Origin: Streptomyces sp. S.PB5
GTDB lineage: Bacteria > Actinomycetota > Actinomycetes > Streptomycetales > Streptomycetaceae
Reading direction: 5' to 3'
Assembly: GCF_030403745.1 (NCBI RefSeq)
Contig: NZ_JAQMWP010000016.1
Location: 1 to 64,000 of the forward strand
Length of the DNA: 64,000 bases
Shown here piece by piece: positions 62,208 to 64,000 of the stretch. The notes beneath the pieces were generated by a model. The model was not told where the DNA came from, made no database searches, and saw only the letters and a list, made by a program, of their open reading frames with translations. Both the position numbers and the translations under genes were made by a program. The stretch's first letter is position 1. Every line of letters starts with the position of its first letter.

Positions 62208-62642
62208 GTGACTGTGCCGCTGCTGGTCAGGGCGGCCGGGGTCGGCTGGGAGGGGTGCAGGGTGCCGGCGTCGGTTCTGAGGGCGGCGGCAACGCCGGCC
62301 GATGTGATGCGGGCGCGGGCGGAGTCGGCGACGAGCCTTCCAGCTCCGTTGGTGGCACTGTGGAGCGTGCGGGACGGCCTTCTCACAGAGTCCGGTGGCG
62401 CGGTGTACTCGGCGGGGGCATCGGCGAACGCAACGCCCCTTACGAAGTCGCGCAGTACGCGCCAGGTTTCCTGCTCGTCGGCGATGACGGTGGTGGCCGG
62501 GGGATTCCTCCTGCGTGCCGATGACCCCGACTCCGCTGTTTTCTCCTCCGGTCTGGGCGATCTGGACCCTGCGGACTTCGAAGTTGTGTCCGCGGATTTC
62601 GCGTCCTGGATCGAATCGCTGCGTCCTGCCCCTTCCTGCTGA
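62208..62642 (+). pseudogene. SUKH (SMI1/KNR4) family gene with compensating frameshifts
   Basis: The open frame ends LLRADDPDSAVFSSGLGDLD then PADFEVVSADFASWIESLR, a SUKH-type ending, and has ALWSVRDGLLTESGGAVYS in the middle. Between, the expected GERNAPYEVAQYAPGFLLVG with GDDGGGRG lies in another frame: one base was lost near 62420 and one gained near 62503. About 30 residues are thus mis-framed, but the ORF stays open. GTG 62208 is the likely start. SUKH proteins often act as immunity proteins to contact-dependent toxins; none lies nearby. Confidence 0.6.
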
Positions 62643-62929
62643 CAAAGGGCGGGGCGGCACCCGCCGGGTTGACTCGCCGCGTTTGGCCGCTCGACATCCA
62701 CGACGACCCGGCGGCCACATGAGCACGATGGATGATCGCTCCGTCGGGAATCGACAGCGAGGTCGTCCGTCAGGAAGCATCGGCCGCACACCACACGCAG
62801 GCACCGCACGACCGCGATCTGACCCGGCATCGACGTGGATCAGGGTTGCCCGGAGGTCAGTTCGGACCCGTTGCCGGTCAAGGCCCGGGACCGCCGCGAG
62901 TACGGAGCGGCAGGTCCGTGAAGCTACGT

Positions 62930-63127
62930 AATACGGTACGGGCATTCGCTGCGGGGCGCGTGCACGCGCTGGACAGGGCGCCGGCCTTCACGGACAGCGC
63001 GATCGCCAGCACCAGCATCATCAGCCAGACCGCGGGTCCGGCGAGGTCGTGGAAGCGGCGCACCGTCTCCATGCCCTTGCTGATGATGAGCAGCTGGGCG
63101 GCCCAGACGCCGAGGCAGCACAGCTAC
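62930..63127 (-). pseudogene. NCS1-type nucleobase/allantoin permease fragment
   Basis: On the minus strand, LLIISKGMETVRRFHDLAGP then AVWLMMLVLAIALSVKAGAL is a membrane segment of an NCS1 (purine-cytosine/allantoin permease) transporter. Nothing before or after matches; the flanks 62643-62929 and 63128-63180 hold no gene I can support. It is a relic about 65 residues long. Confidence 0.55.
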
Positions 63128-63240
63128 GACGGCAGCGGCCTCAACACCCAGAAGTGGCACCTTCCCTTGTAGCCGACGGATTCACAGCACACCTCCGGTT
63201 GCCGGCGGCACCCGCGAAATCTGCGGGTGCCGCCCGCTGG

Positions 63241-63948
63241 TCATCGTCTGTTCACCTGCTCGGTCAGCTTCCCCTTGCGGAGGGTGAGTATGCGGTCGGA
63301 CTGGGTGGCCAGTTGCTGGGAGTGGGTGACGACGACCACGCACTTGTTCTGTTCGTGGGCAAGGTCTCGGAAGGTGTCGATAATGCCCTGGGCGGTGTCC
63401 TCGTCGAGATTTCCGGTGGGTTCGTCGGCGAAGAGGATGTCGACGTCGCAGGCCAGTGCGCGGGCGATGGCGACGCGCTGCTGCTGGCCGCCGGACAACC
63501 TCATGACGCTGCGGGTGGCCATCGACTTGTCCAGTCCGATGTCGTCCAGCAGGCGAAGGGCGCGAGCCTTGCGGCTGCCCTGGACGGGCCGGACGCCGGT
63601 GATCTCCATGGCGCAGACGACGTTCTGCAGGGCCGTCATATAGGTGAGGAGGTTGTACTGCTGGAAGACCGTGGCGACGTGCTTGTTGCGATAGCGCCCC
63701 AGGCCCAGCTCCTTGAGGTCCCGGCCTTCGAAGCTGATGGTGCCGCTCGTAGGGGTGTCGAGGCCGCTGGCGAGGCTGAGGAGGGTGGTCTTGCCGCTGC
63801 CGGAGGGGCCCAGAATCGTGTAGAACGTACCGCGTTCGAAGGTGTGGTCGATGTCCCGGAGGACCGTGGTCCGGCGGCGCTGATCCGAGTACGTGTGGCT
63901 GACCCGGTCGAGACGGAGGACGGGCGGGGTCGCGGTGGCGTTGGTCAT
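63241..63948 (-). CDS. ABC transporter ATP-binding protein (MacB/LolD type)
   Basis: The 235-residue protein has Walker A GPSGSGKTT, Q-loop FQQYNLL, signature LSGGQQQRVAIARAL, Walker B ILFADEPTGNLD and H-loop VVVTHSQQL. The type is that of exporters or mechanotransmission ABC systems with an FtsX-like permease. It precedes the truncated permease by a few bases on the minus strand; the permease stop lies 7 bases upstream of this start. The substrate is unknown. Confidence 0.9.
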   Translation of the reverse strand: MTNATATPPVLRLDRVSHTYSDQRRRTTVLRDIDHTFERGTFYTILGPSGSGKTTLLSLASGLDTPTSGTISFEGRDLKELGLGRYRNKHVATVFQQYNLLTYMTALQNVVCAMEITGVRPVQGSRKARALRLLDDIGLDKSMATRSVMRLSGGQQQRVAIARALACDVDILFADEPTGNLDEDTAQGIIDTFRDLAHEQNKCVVVVTHSQQLATQSDRILTLRKGKLTEQVNRR

Positions 63949-63954
63949 GGCGGG

Positions 63955-64000
63955 TCACTTGCCGTTCGTGAGGATGGATCGGGGGTTGAGGCGCAGCACG
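63955..64000 (-). CDS. C-terminus of an ABC permease (partial, cut by window end)
   Basis: Only the last 14 codons are visible on the minus strand, reading VLRLNPRSILTNGK then TGA at 63955-63957. This fits the end of an FtsX-type permease that would precede the ATPase gene in the same operon. Most of the gene lies outside the window. Confidence 0.45.
   Translation of the reverse strand, partial: VLRLNPRSILTNGK

Noticed and set aside
1..64000. CRISPR array
   Set aside because: No series of regularly spaced repeats of suitable length was seen on either strand.

Overview
This is high-GC actinobacterial DNA, most likely a Streptomyces chromosome and probably an accessory or arm region. Indicators are codon use with G/C in third position, AGGAGG-type ribosome binding sites, WhiB, SsgA-like, SARP/AfsR, LAL-type LuxR and MmyB-like XRE regulators, and an AICE-type integrative element with RepSA, Spd, Xis and Int. 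All identifications come from reading the sequence; no database search was possible.

Layout. 1-4.6 kb: a LAL-type regulator and a DUF4331 protein. 4.6-26.3 kb: one nickel/cobalt permease gene (nicT) cut into three pieces by two mobile elements. Joining 4627-5226, 20817-21138 and 26078-26304 gives a continuous 382-codon frame. The first interruption (5227-20816, about 15.6 kb) is an actinomycete integrative element with halves of a serine-tRNA-like sequence at its ends. It carries regulator, Spd, RepSA, Xis and Int genes but only a remnant of the FtsK-type translocase. Its cargo is a Rad50-like ATPase with a small HEPN-like partner on the left. On the right are a 24-residue peptide gene, a strong hairpin, and an operon for a one-helix protein, an HTTM/SdpB-like membrane protein, a LysE exporter and a PepE-type peptidase. 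The second interruption (21139-26072, about 4.9 kb) has 25-bp imperfect terminal inverted repeats and a 5-bp target duplication. It carries a SARP-family regulator and a secreted protein but no recognisable transposase.

26.3-29.3 kb is a transposon graveyard: an IS481-like transposase broken by two frameshifts and a 219-bp MITE-like insertion, and a decayed ISL3 transposase. 29.5-41.2 kb holds mostly intact genes: GNAT, WhiB, two flavoprotein oxidoreductases, a lipoprotein, an LLM-class oxidoreductase, an XRE regulator and cytochrome bd oxidase (cydA-cydB). 41.2-57.7 kb is regulatory and redox-rich: SsgA-like protein, PAS sensor kinase, second LAL regulator, three SDRs, a sensor kinase/receiver pair, a NarL-type regulator, FdhD and an MFS exporter. 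An XRE regulator and an alpha/beta hydrolase there are frameshifted.

57.9-63.1 kb is a second decay zone: a frameshifted Nudix gene, an IS256 transposase with an IS110 element inserted in it, a methyltransferase, and DUF1963, SUKH and NCS1 remnants. The window ends in an ABC transporter (ATPase plus the last codons of a permease).

The best candidate for an undescribed system is the peptide, attenuator and membrane-protein/exporter/peptidase cassette at 17.8-20.5 kb. The ATPase/HEPN-like pair at 5.6-8.5 kb is second.
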